Source: Verrucomicrobiia bacterium (GTDB taxonomy: Bacteria; Verrucomicrobiota; Verrucomicrobiia; Verrucomicrobiales; Akkermansiaceae). From it: 47,809 bases of DNA. Where the stretch lies: NCBI GenBank assembly GCA_947462875.1, contig CANHQJ010000027.1, forward strand, positions 1 through 47,809, given 5' to 3'. How positions within the stretch are numbered: position 1 is the first letter of the stretch; every line of letters starts with the position of its first letter. Below the pieces are notes generated by a model that saw nothing but the letters and a program-made list of their open reading frames with translations, was not told the origin of the DNA and did not search any database. Shown one piece after another: positions 8,809-16,591 of this stretch. The position numbers and the translations under genes were made by a program.

Positions 8809-11610
8809 TCATTTCACGATGATCTTGTGCGAGCCGCTCGGGAGAGTTTGCGTGATCAGGGTGGTGACGCCTTTGCCCCAAGGGGAGGTTTTTGGCAGGG
8901 TTAGCTCGGCGGTGGTGTTTGGGGGGATGGTGGCTTCGTAGAGGAGCGACCCGTCATCCTGGCGCTTCCAGTGGATGGAGATGCGGCCGTGCGGGGAATC
9001 GTGGTGGGCTTTGATCCACGAAATGGTGTCGGTTTCTTTGGTGGCATTCGCGGAGGGGAAGTGCGGGTGCAGACGGATTTTAGAGTAGCCGGGTTCCATC
9101 GGCGCGATGCCCGCCAGGCTCGTCATCATCCATTCGGTGACGGCACCGAAAGCGTAGTGGGAAAACGAATTCATCGCGGCATTCATCTTGCCATCGGCAC
9201 CGCCGAAGCCGTGTTCCTCGGTGTAGGAATTCCAACGCTCCCAGATGGTGGTGGCGCCGTTTTTCACTTCGTAGCCCCAGGAGGGATACTGACGCGATTG
9301 CAGCATGGAAACGGCGAGATCGAGGTTTCCGGTATCGGTGAGCATGGGCAGCAAGGGCTTGGTGCCGAGGAAACCGGTGGTCATGCCGGTGTTTTTGGGA
9401 TTCGCTTTGGAACGGATGAGCGCGGCGAGGCGGTCGCCGGCTTTTTTGCGTTCAGCGGAATCGGTGAGCAGGCCGCAATCGAGGGCGAGCACGTAGGCGG
9501 ATTGGGACTCGGGTTTGATGCTGCCATCGGGCTGGAGAAATTGCGTGCGGAAATTCTTGCGCATGGTGTCCGTCCAGGTGCGGTATGTTTTCGCCTGATC
9601 GGTCAGGCCCTGGGCGTCGGCCATTTCCGCCATCATCTGCGCGGTTTTGGTGAAGTAGGCGAGCTCGACATACGGATGCGGCGTGGGGTCGTTGAGGTTG
9701 AGCCAGTCACCCCAGGGAGCGCCGAAGGCTTTTCCCTTGAGCTCGGGATCGTGGGCTTTCCGGGCTTCCATAAAACGCGTCATGTTTTTCCAGTGAGCGG
9801 TGAAAAACGAGGCATCACCCGTGGCTTTCCACAAGGCGTGGGGCACGATGATTCCGGCATCCGACCAAGCGGTGCCGTGGATGCCGCCGCCGTGGCCGAA
9901 ACAATACGGCGCGTAGGACGGGTAGTAGCCTTCCTTGGTGACGGCTTCGTTCAGCTCGCGCAGCCACTTGCGGAAAAAGGCGGCGACGTCGGCGTGGATG
10001 GCGGCGGAAGCGGCGTAGATCTGGGCGTCGCCGGTCCAGCCGAGCCGTTCATCGCGCTGCGGGCAATCGGTGGGAAGCTCGATCCAGTTCGCGCGCTGGG
10101 TCCAGACGGCGTTTTGAAACACTTTGTTCACAATGGGATCGTTGCACTCGAAGCCGGAGGCGAGTTTGGTGTCGCTATGCATGACGAGACCAGTGACAGT
10201 ATCGAGCGGTGGCTCGGTGGCGAAGCCAGTGATTTCGACGTATTGGAAGCCGTGGAAAGTGAAGCGTGGCGTCCATGTTTCGCCCTTGGGGTCGCCCTTG
10301 GCGATGTAGGTATCGGTGGCGCGGGCCTGGCGGAGGTTTTCGGTCATGATGCGGCCATCGGGGTGGAGCATTTCGGCGTAGCGCATGACGAAGGTTTCTC
10401 CGGCCTTGGCCTTGACCTTGAGACGGATGTTGCCGGCGAAGTTTTGGCCGAGATCGAAAATCCAGGTGTTGGGTTTGATGGATTTCACGGATTTGGCTGG
10501 TAGCTCCTGGATGACGCGCACGGGCTGTGCAGGATACGCTTCGAAGAGGGGAGGTCGCACGAAGCCGAACTCACGCTTTTCATTTTTGATGAAGGCATCC
10601 GCGAACGGTTCGATGTGGGAGCCGTTGGCTTTGGCGAAGATCGCGTTTTCCCATGACGAATCATCGAAGGATGCGGTGGCCCAGCCGGGCATTTCCTTGC
10701 GGGCATCGTAGGCTTCGCCCATGAGGAAATCGGCTTCGAGCTCGGGACCGTTGGCGGTTTTCCAGGTCGGATCGGTGCCGATGATTTTACTACTACCATC
10801 ATCGTACTTCACGTGAATCTCCACCAGCAGCGCGGGAGTCTTGCCGTAAATATTGCGACCCGTTTTGTGGGGACCATAGCCGACGAGTTTGCCGTAGCCG
10901 ACGTAGCCCGCATACCAACCATCGGCGACGATGGCTCCGATGGCGTTTTGTTTTTCAGTGAGATACGAGGTGATATCGTAAGTGTTGTAGTAGGCGCGTT
11001 GGCGGTAATCGGTCCAACCGGGCGCGAAGTAGGAATCGCCGACGCGCTTGCCGTTGATGTGGAGTTCGTAGATGCCGAGAGCGGTTGCGTGGGCAATGGC
11101 GCTGACGATTTTTTTCTCCGGCGTGAAGGTGCTGCGGTAGTAGCGGGCGGGCGGGAGATGGAGTTTGTTGCGTTCTTTGTGGAAGGGGGTGGTGTCTTTG
11201 AAAGAGATGTAGGGTTGGGTGGGTTGTTTGCCGATGAGGGCGGTGAGGAATTGCTGTGGTGCGGACCATGCGGAGGGCTTGTTGCCTGACCAGGTGCGGA
11301 CTTTCCAGTGCACCCAGGTGGAAGAGGGGAGAGGCTTGCCGGCATAGTTGATGCTGGGGTTCGCCGATTTCACTTCGCCGCTGTCCCAGAGGTCGGCTTT
11401 GCTAGAATCTAACAAATCCGCGCGGGTGGCGACGAGGATTTGATAGGTGGATTGGGTGAGATTTTTTTCATCGCCTTCGATGCGCCAGGAGAATGTCGGT
11501 TGTGAGTCATCGACGCCGAGGGGTGTGGTTCGGTGGGCGACCTTGAGATCGACGGTGGTGTGCGCCTGGACGAGGAGGCAGGTGAGGAAGAGCGCGAGTA
11601 GTGTTTTCAT
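8809..11610 (-). CDS. GH78 alpha-L-rhamnosidase (copy 1)
   Basis: Secreted glycoside hydrolase of 933 residues that removes terminal alpha-L-rhamnose by inversion. A signal peptide (MKTLLALFLTCLLVQA) precedes the N-terminal Fn3-like domain, then the Bac_rhamnosid_N lectin-like domain and the (alpha/alpha)6 catalytic barrel. DCPQRDERLGWTGDAQ at about residues 510-525 holds the acidic residues that include the general acid in characterised GH78 enzymes, and TTIWERWNS further on holds the Glu proposed as general base. The C-terminal beta domain is complete. It lies 45 nt downstream of the sulfatase on the same strand, with a short hairpin between them, so the two are probably co-transcribed. Desulfation followed by rhamnose release is the natural reading of the pair. 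Confidence 0.92.
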   Translation of the reverse strand: MKTLLALFLTCLLVQAHTTVDLKVAHRTTPLGVDDSQPTFSWRIEGDEKNLTQSTYQILVATRADLLDSSKADLWDSGEVKSANPSINYAGKPLPSSTWVHWKVRTWSGNKPSAWSAPQQFLTALIGKQPTQPYISFKDTTPFHKERNKLHLPPARYYRSTFTPEKKIVSAIAHATALGIYELHINGKRVGDSYFAPGWTDYRQRAYYNTYDITSYLTEKQNAIGAIVADGWYAGYVGYGKLVGYGPHKTGRNIYGKTPALLVEIHVKYDDGSSKIIGTDPTWKTANGPELEADFLMGEAYDARKEMPGWATASFDDSSWENAIFAKANGSHIEPFADAFIKNEKREFGFVRPPLFEAYPAQPVRVIQELPAKSVKSIKPNTWIFDLGQNFAGNIRLKVKAKAGETFVMRYAEMLHPDGRIMTENLRQARATDTYIAKGDPKGETWTPRFTFHGFQYVEITGFATEPPLDTVTGLVMHSDTKLASGFECNDPIVNKVFQNAVWTQRANWIELPTDCPQRDERLGWTGDAQIYAASAAIHADVAAFFRKWLRELNEAVTKEGYYPSYAPYCFGHGGGIHGTAWSDAGIIVPHALWKATGDASFFTAHWKNMTRFMEARKAHDPELKGKAFGAPWGDWLNLNDPTPHPYVELAYFTKTAQMMAEMADAQGLTDQAKTYRTWTDTMRKNFRTQFLQPDGSIKPESQSAYVLALDCGLLTDSAERKKAGDRLAALIRSKANPKNTGMTTGFLGTKPLLPMLTDTGNLDLAVSMLQSRQYPSWGYEVKNGATTIWERWNSYTEEHGFGGADGKMNAAMNSFSHYAFGAVTEWMMTSLAGIAPMEPGYSKIRLHPHFPSANATKETDTISWIKAHHDSPHGRISIHWKRQDDGSLLYEATIPPNTTAELTLPKTSPWGKGVTTLITQTLPSGSHKIIVK

Positions 11611-11632
11611 GGGTTGTGTTATTGAGGGGCTT

Positions 11633-11649
11633 GCAGGCGGGACGCCTGC
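11633..11649. repeat. short perfect hairpin between sulfatase and GH78 genes
   Basis: GCAGGCG, loop GGA, CGCCTGC: a perfect 7-bp stem with a 3-nt loop filling much of the 45-nt gap between the two - strand genes. It has no T-run, so it is not a standard terminator. It may be an mRNA processing or attenuation element, or a REP-like unit. Confidence 0.5.
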
Positions 11650-11655
11650 GCCACG

Positions 11656-13071
11656 TTAGGGTTGGAAGTAGTGTTGGTAGAAGGCTTTTTCTTGGGCGTT
11701 GCCAGTGCCGGTGGGAAGCCCCGCGGGCTTGAGCTCGGTGGCCCAGGCGGTGAGACTTTTTTCGAGGCGCTGGGCGATCTCGGGATTTTTTTCTAACAGA
11801 TTATTCTTTTCCTCTTTGTCTTGGGCGAGGTTGAAGAGGTAGGTTTGGCTGTTGCCGAGCATGAGCAATTTCCAATCGCCTTCGCGGGCGGCGGCTTGGT
11901 TCCAGAATCGCCAGTGCAGGGTGCGAGCGGGTAGTGCGGTGCCTTTGGCGAGCATGGGCAGGAGATCGGCGCCGTCGAAATTGTCAGGTCGTGCGATGCC
12001 AGCGGCGGCGACGGCGGTGGCGGCGGCATCGAGCGAGGTGACGGGCGTTTTGTTGATTTGTCCGGCGGGGATGGTACCCTTCCAGCGCATCAGGCAGGGC
12101 ACGCGGATGCCGCCTTCGGCGAGCATGCCTTTTTCGCCATTGAGCGGCGTGTTTTTGGAGCCGTTCCAGTAGGCTCCATCGAGGTGGACCGGGTCATCGG
12201 TCATGGTGAGCTTGAGCGGTGCACCGTTGTCGCCCATGAAGACGATGAGTGTGTTTTCATCGATGCCGTGCTCGACGAGTTTTTTCATGATTTGTCCCAC
12301 GCCCTCATCCACGGCGGAGATCATCGCGAGCGCGTGGCGGCGTCGCTCGGGCATGGTGCCGGGGAAACGGTCGAGGTATTTTTTGGACGAGGCGAGTGGC
12401 ACGTGCGGCGCGAAGTAGGCGAGGTAGAGAAAGAAGGGTTTATCCTGATGGAGGTCGATGAAGCGCAGGGCGGCATCGGACTGACGGTCGATCCGGTCGC
12501 CCTCGGTGCGGACATTGCGTGGTTTCGGGAAACGGTTGCCCTTGAGGTCGTAGGTGGCGGAGTAGCTGTTGAGTTGGCCGCAGAAGGTTTCCTGGAATCC
12601 GCGGGCTTGGGGTTGATAAGGCGCGGCAAGAGCGGGTGGGATGGTTTTGGTGGTGATGTGATTTTTTGTGAGAAAAGCGGTGTCGCTGTGATTCGGATCC
12701 AGGTGCCACTTGCCGACCATGCCGGTGATGTAACCGGCTGTGGTGAAGCGGTTGGCGAGAGTGATTTCCCCGGCGGGTAAGGGGCCGTTGCCATTGCTGA
12801 TGTGACCGAAACGGTTTTGGTCGCGGCCTGTGAGAAGCCCGGCGCGGGAAGGACAGCATTGGGGAGCGGTGATGTAGCCATCGGTGAAACGCACGCCTTC
12901 CGCTGCCAAACGATCGAGGTGCGGGGTTTTCACATCCGGTTCGGTGCCCATGCAGGAGAGGTCGGCGTAACCGTGGTCATCGGTGAAAATGATGATCACG
13001 TTCGGCGGGCGTTCGGCCGCAGGGGCGAACGCAATTCCTATCAAGGCGAAGAGAGCGGCGAGAAATTTCAT
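11656..13071 (-). CDS. secreted sulfatase (type I, formylglycine-dependent), copy 1
   Basis: Sulfatase of 471 residues that hydrolyses sulfate esters. A signal peptide covers residues 1-19. NVIIIFTDDHGYADL (24-38) carries the metal-binding Asp pair. QCCPSRAGLLTG (71-82) is the sulfatase signature in which C72 of the C-x-P-x-R core would be converted to formylglycine; this needs a maturase (FGE or anSME) that is not in the window. MGDNGAP supplies the further conserved metal-binding DN. Substrate cannot be read from sequence; the adjacent GH78 gene suggests a sulfated rhamnose-containing glycan. It is first in the - strand pair and diverges from the FAD oxidoreductase at 13306 across a 234-nt gap. 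Confidence 0.92.
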   Translation of the reverse strand: MKFLAALFALIGIAFAPAAERPPNVIIIFTDDHGYADLSCMGTEPDVKTPHLDRLAAEGVRFTDGYITAPQCCPSRAGLLTGRDQNRFGHISNGNGPLPAGEITLANRFTTAGYITGMVGKWHLDPNHSDTAFLTKNHITTKTIPPALAAPYQPQARGFQETFCGQLNSYSATYDLKGNRFPKPRNVRTEGDRIDRQSDAALRFIDLHQDKPFFLYLAYFAPHVPLASSKKYLDRFPGTMPERRRHALAMISAVDEGVGQIMKKLVEHGIDENTLIVFMGDNGAPLKLTMTDDPVHLDGAYWNGSKNTPLNGEKGMLAEGGIRVPCLMRWKGTIPAGQINKTPVTSLDAAATAVAAAGIARPDNFDGADLLPMLAKGTALPARTLHWRFWNQAAAREGDWKLLMLGNSQTYLFNLAQDKEEKNNLLEKNPEIAQRLEKSLTAWATELKPAGLPTGTGNAQEKAFYQHYFQP

Positions 13072-13156
13072 TCGGTGACAGGTTGCTGTTCGATCATGGT
13101 GAAGTTTTGGGTTTCCTCATGAGCATGGCATCAAATAAGAATGGGTTCTTTTTCGG

Positions 13157-13194
13157 AGCCATTGTTGCCAAATCGGAAAATCATTGCAATGGCT
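13157..13194. promoter_or_regulatory. inverted repeat in the divergent promoter region
   Basis: AGCCATTG at 13157-13164 and CAATGGCT at 13187-13194 are perfect 8-bp inverted repeats 22 nt apart, in the AT-richer middle of the gap between the divergently transcribed sulfatase and FAD oxidoreductase. The location suits an operator controlling both runs, but no regulator gene is nearby and 8 bp could be chance. Confidence 0.3.
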
Positions 13195-13305
13195 ATTTCT
13201 TGAAAATACGGCACGCGCATGCTGTCGCCACGGAGTCGCGGGAAAATCGACGAAAGTCTGTCGCCCGGTGCCGCGTAGTTTTGGGATTGTTATCAGCATC
13301 AACCC

Positions 13306-14967
13306 TTGATGAATCTTCCCATGAATCCGCTTTCTCGTTTTATAACCAATACCATCAGTTTCGTATGTGGCAGCACGCTGCTGCTGTCGGCGGAGACGAC
13401 AAAAGTGGATTTCTGCATTTATGGCGGAACTTCCGGTGCGGTGGCGGCAGCGGTGCAGGCCAAGCGTATGAAACGCACGGTCGTCATCGTATCGCCCGAT
13501 CGCTTTTTGGGCGGCATGACCAGTGGCGGCTTGGGCTTCACCGATATCGGCGATGAGCGCATTCTCGGTGGCTTGAGCGCGGAGTTTTTTCAGAAAGTCT
13601 ATCAGCATTATCAAAAAGACGAGGCATGGAAATGGCAGGGAAAAGAAACGTTTGCGAACAAAGGTCAGGGCGGTCCGGCGATGAACCACAAGGAAAAGAC
13701 CATGTCGCTTTTCGAGCCTTCGGTGGCATCGGCGATTTACGATCAGTGGATCCGCGAGCATGACATCCGTGTGATTCACGGCAAACTGGATCGCAGCAAG
13801 CAGGGCGTGGTGAAACAGGGCGCGTCGCTGGTGTCCATGCGCACTCTTGACGGGCACGTCATCGAAGCGAAAGTGTTCATGGATGCCACGTATGAGGGCG
13901 ACCTGATGGCGGCGGCCGGGGTGACATACACGATGGGTCGAGAGGCGGCTTCGCGGTATGGCGAGTCGGAAAACGGCATCCAGCCCGGGCATCCGGGCAA
14001 TCAATTGCCGCGTGGGATTGATCCCTACATTGTGCCGAAAAATCCGCAAAGCGGCCTGCTGCCCGGAGTCAATGCCGATCTCGGCGGTGCGAAGGGCGAC
14101 GGCGATAAAAAACTCCAGGCCTTTTGCTATCGCATGTGCTTGACGAATCATCCGGAGAACCGCATCGCGATCACCAAGCCGGAAGGCTATGATGAGAAAG
14201 CCTACGAGATCGTCTTTCGCTCGATCGAAGCCGGGCAAAAAAACCGATTCATGAAATTCAGCGCCTTGCCGAATCGCAAGACGGACTCGAACAACGACTC
14301 GGGCGCCTCCACCGACCTGATCGGAGAAAACTACTCGTATCCCGAGGCCGACTACGCCACGCGCGAAAAAATCGCCGCCGCGCACAAGAAGTGGCAGATG
14401 GGATTGTTGTGGACCTTGCAGCATCACCCGCGCGTGCCGGAGGCCATTCGCAAGGCGCATGAGCCATGGGGATTGCCGAAGGATGAGTTTGTGGAAAATG
14501 AGCACTGGGCCCATGCCTTGTATGTGCGCGAGGCGCGGCGCATGATCGGGGACTATTTGGTGACTCAGGATGTTGTATCTAACAAAAAAGAGGTCGCGCG
14601 CTCGATCGGTATGGGAGCCTACACGATGGACTCGCACCATGTGCAGCGCTACGTCACGGAAAAAGGCGACGTGCAAAACGAAGGCGACGTGCAGTCGCGC
14701 ATCCGTGGCCCGTATCGCATCGACTACGGTGCGGTCGTGCCGCGCAAGCAGGATTGCGAGAATTTGTATGTGACGTTTTGCGTGTCGGCATCGCACATCG
14801 CCTTCGGATCGATCCGCATGGAGCCGGTCTTCATGTGTCTCGCGCAGAGCGCCGTCACCGCGGGAGTGATCGCGATCGAACAGGGCATTGCGATTCAGGA
14901 TGTGAAGTACCAGGACCTGAAACCGCGCCTGCTCGCCGATGGGCAGAAGCTGGAGCTATCCAAATGA
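13306..14967 (+). CDS. exported FAD-dependent oxidoreductase (copy 2)
   Basis: Protein of 553 residues, paralogous to the gene at 5717. A signal peptide is followed by DFCIYGGTSGAVAAAVQA (residues 34-51), the FAD-binding segment, here with the more usual GGTSGA, and by LGGMTSGGLGFTDI (67-80). The shared blocks MFIDATY/VFMDATY, RVPE.IRK and SHIAFGSIRMEP run the length of both proteins. Two ATGs, at 13306 and 13321, are possible; the second gives a more compact signal peptide. It heads the second + strand run (oxidoreductase, sulfatase, GH78, DUF2264), just as copy 1 belongs to the first. Substrate unknown; oxidation of a released sugar is an inference from context. Confidence 0.88.
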   Translation: MMNLPMNPLSRFITNTISFVCGSTLLLSAETTKVDFCIYGGTSGAVAAAVQAKRMKRTVVIVSPDRFLGGMTSGGLGFTDIGDERILGGLSAEFFQKVYQHYQKDEAWKWQGKETFANKGQGGPAMNHKEKTMSLFEPSVASAIYDQWIREHDIRVIHGKLDRSKQGVVKQGASLVSMRTLDGHVIEAKVFMDATYEGDLMAAAGVTYTMGREAASRYGESENGIQPGHPGNQLPRGIDPYIVPKNPQSGLLPGVNADLGGAKGDGDKKLQAFCYRMCLTNHPENRIAITKPEGYDEKAYEIVFRSIEAGQKNRFMKFSALPNRKTDSNNDSGASTDLIGENYSYPEADYATREKIAAAHKKWQMGLLWTLQHHPRVPEAIRKAHEPWGLPKDEFVENEHWAHALYVREARRMIGDYLVTQDVVSNKKEVARSIGMGAYTMDSHHVQRYVTEKGDVQNEGDVQSRIRGPYRIDYGAVVPRKQDCENLYVTFCVSASHIAFGSIRMEPVFMCLAQSAVTAGVIAIEQGIAIQDVKYQDLKPRLLADGQKLELSK

Positions 14968-15025
14968 GTGAGCGCGTTCCGATACTTGTAATGATCACAG
15001 AGATGTTCCCGTATTACCCTTAGTC

Positions 15026-16522
15026 ATGTCCCGCAAAAATACCCTCATGAAACCGACGATGCTTTTGTTCATCGCCTTGCTTGCTCTGCTGCCGCAGTCC
15101 CAGGCCGCCACCAAGCCTAACATCATTCTGGTGATGCCCGACGATGTCGGCTACGGGGACTACGCGTGCCTGGGCAATCCCATCATGCGCACGCCATCGG
15201 TGGATGCGTTTCGCAAACAAAGTCTGCTGTTCACCCAGTTTCATGTGAGCCCCACCTGCGCGCCCACACGATCGGCCTTGATGAGCGGTCGGCATGAATT
15301 CAAGAACGGCGTCACGCATACCATTTTTGAACGCGAGCGCCTGAGCCTGAAAACATTCACCTTGCCGCAAATGCTCAAGACCGCGGGCTACACCAGCGGT
15401 ATCTTCGGCAAATGGCATCTGGGCGATGAAGAAGAGTACCGACCGGAAAACCGCGGCTTCGATGAAGTCTACACCCATGGTGCGGGCGGTATCGGTCAGA
15501 GCTACCCCGGTTCTTGTGGCGATGCCCCTGGAAACACCAACATCAATCCCGCGATCTGGCACAATGGCAAGTTCGAAAAAACCACCGGCTACTGCACCGA
15601 TTTGTTTTTCTCCCAGGCCATGAAATGGATGGACGAGAAGCGCAAGGGCAAGCAGCCGTTTTTTGCTTTCATTTCCCTGAATGCCGCGCACACGCCGCAT
15701 GTGCTGCCGAAGGAGTATTACGAAGATTATCTCGGCAAGCCGGGTGTGGATGCCGATATGGCGAAATTTTTCGGCATGATCGAAAATGTCGATAGCAACT
15801 TCGGCAAAGTGCTGCAAAAGCTCAAGGAATGGGAGATGGAAGAAAACACCTTGGTGATCTATCTCGGCAGCGACAATGGCGGCACCGCGGGTATCAAGTT
15901 GTTCGATGCGGGGATGCGCGGCACCAAGGGCACATCCTACCAGGGCGGCACGCGGGTGCCGTGTTTTTTCCGTTGGCCCGCGGGTGGGATTCCCGCGGGT
16001 GGCGAGTGCGCCGCGCTGGCCGCTCATCTGGATCTTTTTCCGACACTTGCCGAGATCACCGGCGGCAGGGTGCCGGAGTCGGCGAAAACCCAGGTCGAGG
16101 GCAAAAGTTTGCTGCCCTTGCTGAAAGCGCCCGCCAGCCCATGGCCGGACCGCATGCTCGTTCATCACGTGGGACGTTGGGAGCGCGGACAAGCGGAGAA
16201 AGGAAAGTATCAGAAAATGTCCATCCAGAACGCGCGATTCACGCTGGTGAACAATCAGGAGCTTTTTGATCTCAAGGCTGACCCGGCGGAAAAAACGAAT
16301 GTTATCGACAAGCATCCGGAGGTCGCCGCGCAATTGCGCGCTGCCTATGAGCAATGGTGGACGGACGTGCAACCCTTGCTGGTGAATGAGAATCTCGATG
16401 GCCCGGCGCAGAACCCCATGCACGTTCTCTATTGGAAACAATTCGGCGGTGAGCCGGAGAAGAAGAACCCCGCCGCAACGCCAAAACAAAAGCAGCGCAA
16501 AAAAGCCAAGGGTGATTCCTGA
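15026..16522 (+). CDS. secreted sulfatase (type I, formylglycine-dependent), copy 2
   Basis: Sulfatase of 498 residues. The signal peptide ends SQA-A near residue 27; an internal ATG (codon 8) would also leave a good signal. NIILVMPDDVGYGDY (32-46) holds the metal-binding Asp pair. SPTCAPTRSALMSG (75-88) is the sulfatase signature with C78 as the residue converted to formylglycine. GSDNGG is the conserved DN block. The C-terminus ends in a Lys-rich basic tail. It shares only motif-level similarity with copy 1, so the two probably cut different sulfate positions. It lies 58 nt after the oxidoreductase and 69 nt before the GH78 gene, consistent with one transcript. Confidence 0.92.
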   Translation: MSRKNTLMKPTMLLFIALLALLPQSQAATKPNIILVMPDDVGYGDYACLGNPIMRTPSVDAFRKQSLLFTQFHVSPTCAPTRSALMSGRHEFKNGVTHTIFERERLSLKTFTLPQMLKTAGYTSGIFGKWHLGDEEEYRPENRGFDEVYTHGAGGIGQSYPGSCGDAPGNTNINPAIWHNGKFEKTTGYCTDLFFSQAMKWMDEKRKGKQPFFAFISLNAAHTPHVLPKEYYEDYLGKPGVDADMAKFFGMIENVDSNFGKVLQKLKEWEMEENTLVIYLGSDNGGTAGIKLFDAGMRGTKGTSYQGGTRVPCFFRWPAGGIPAGGECAALAAHLDLFPTLAEITGGRVPESAKTQVEGKSLLPLLKAPASPWPDRMLVHHVGRWERGQAEKGKYQKMSIQNARFTLVNNQELFDLKADPAEKTNVIDKHPEVAAQLRAAYEQWWTDVQPLLVNENLDGPAQNPMHVLYWKQFGGEPEKKNPAATPKQKQRKKAKGDS

Positions 16523-16591
16523 GGGTGATGAAATCACCGGCTCGTGACGCATTCGACTTGTCAACGAGCGCCCACTTGCTATCACCCTTCC

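Noticed and set aside
16544-16591. GTG start adding 16 residues to the second GH78 enzyme
   Set aside because: It would bury the signal peptide behind a Cys/His-rich stretch; ATG 16592 is preferred.
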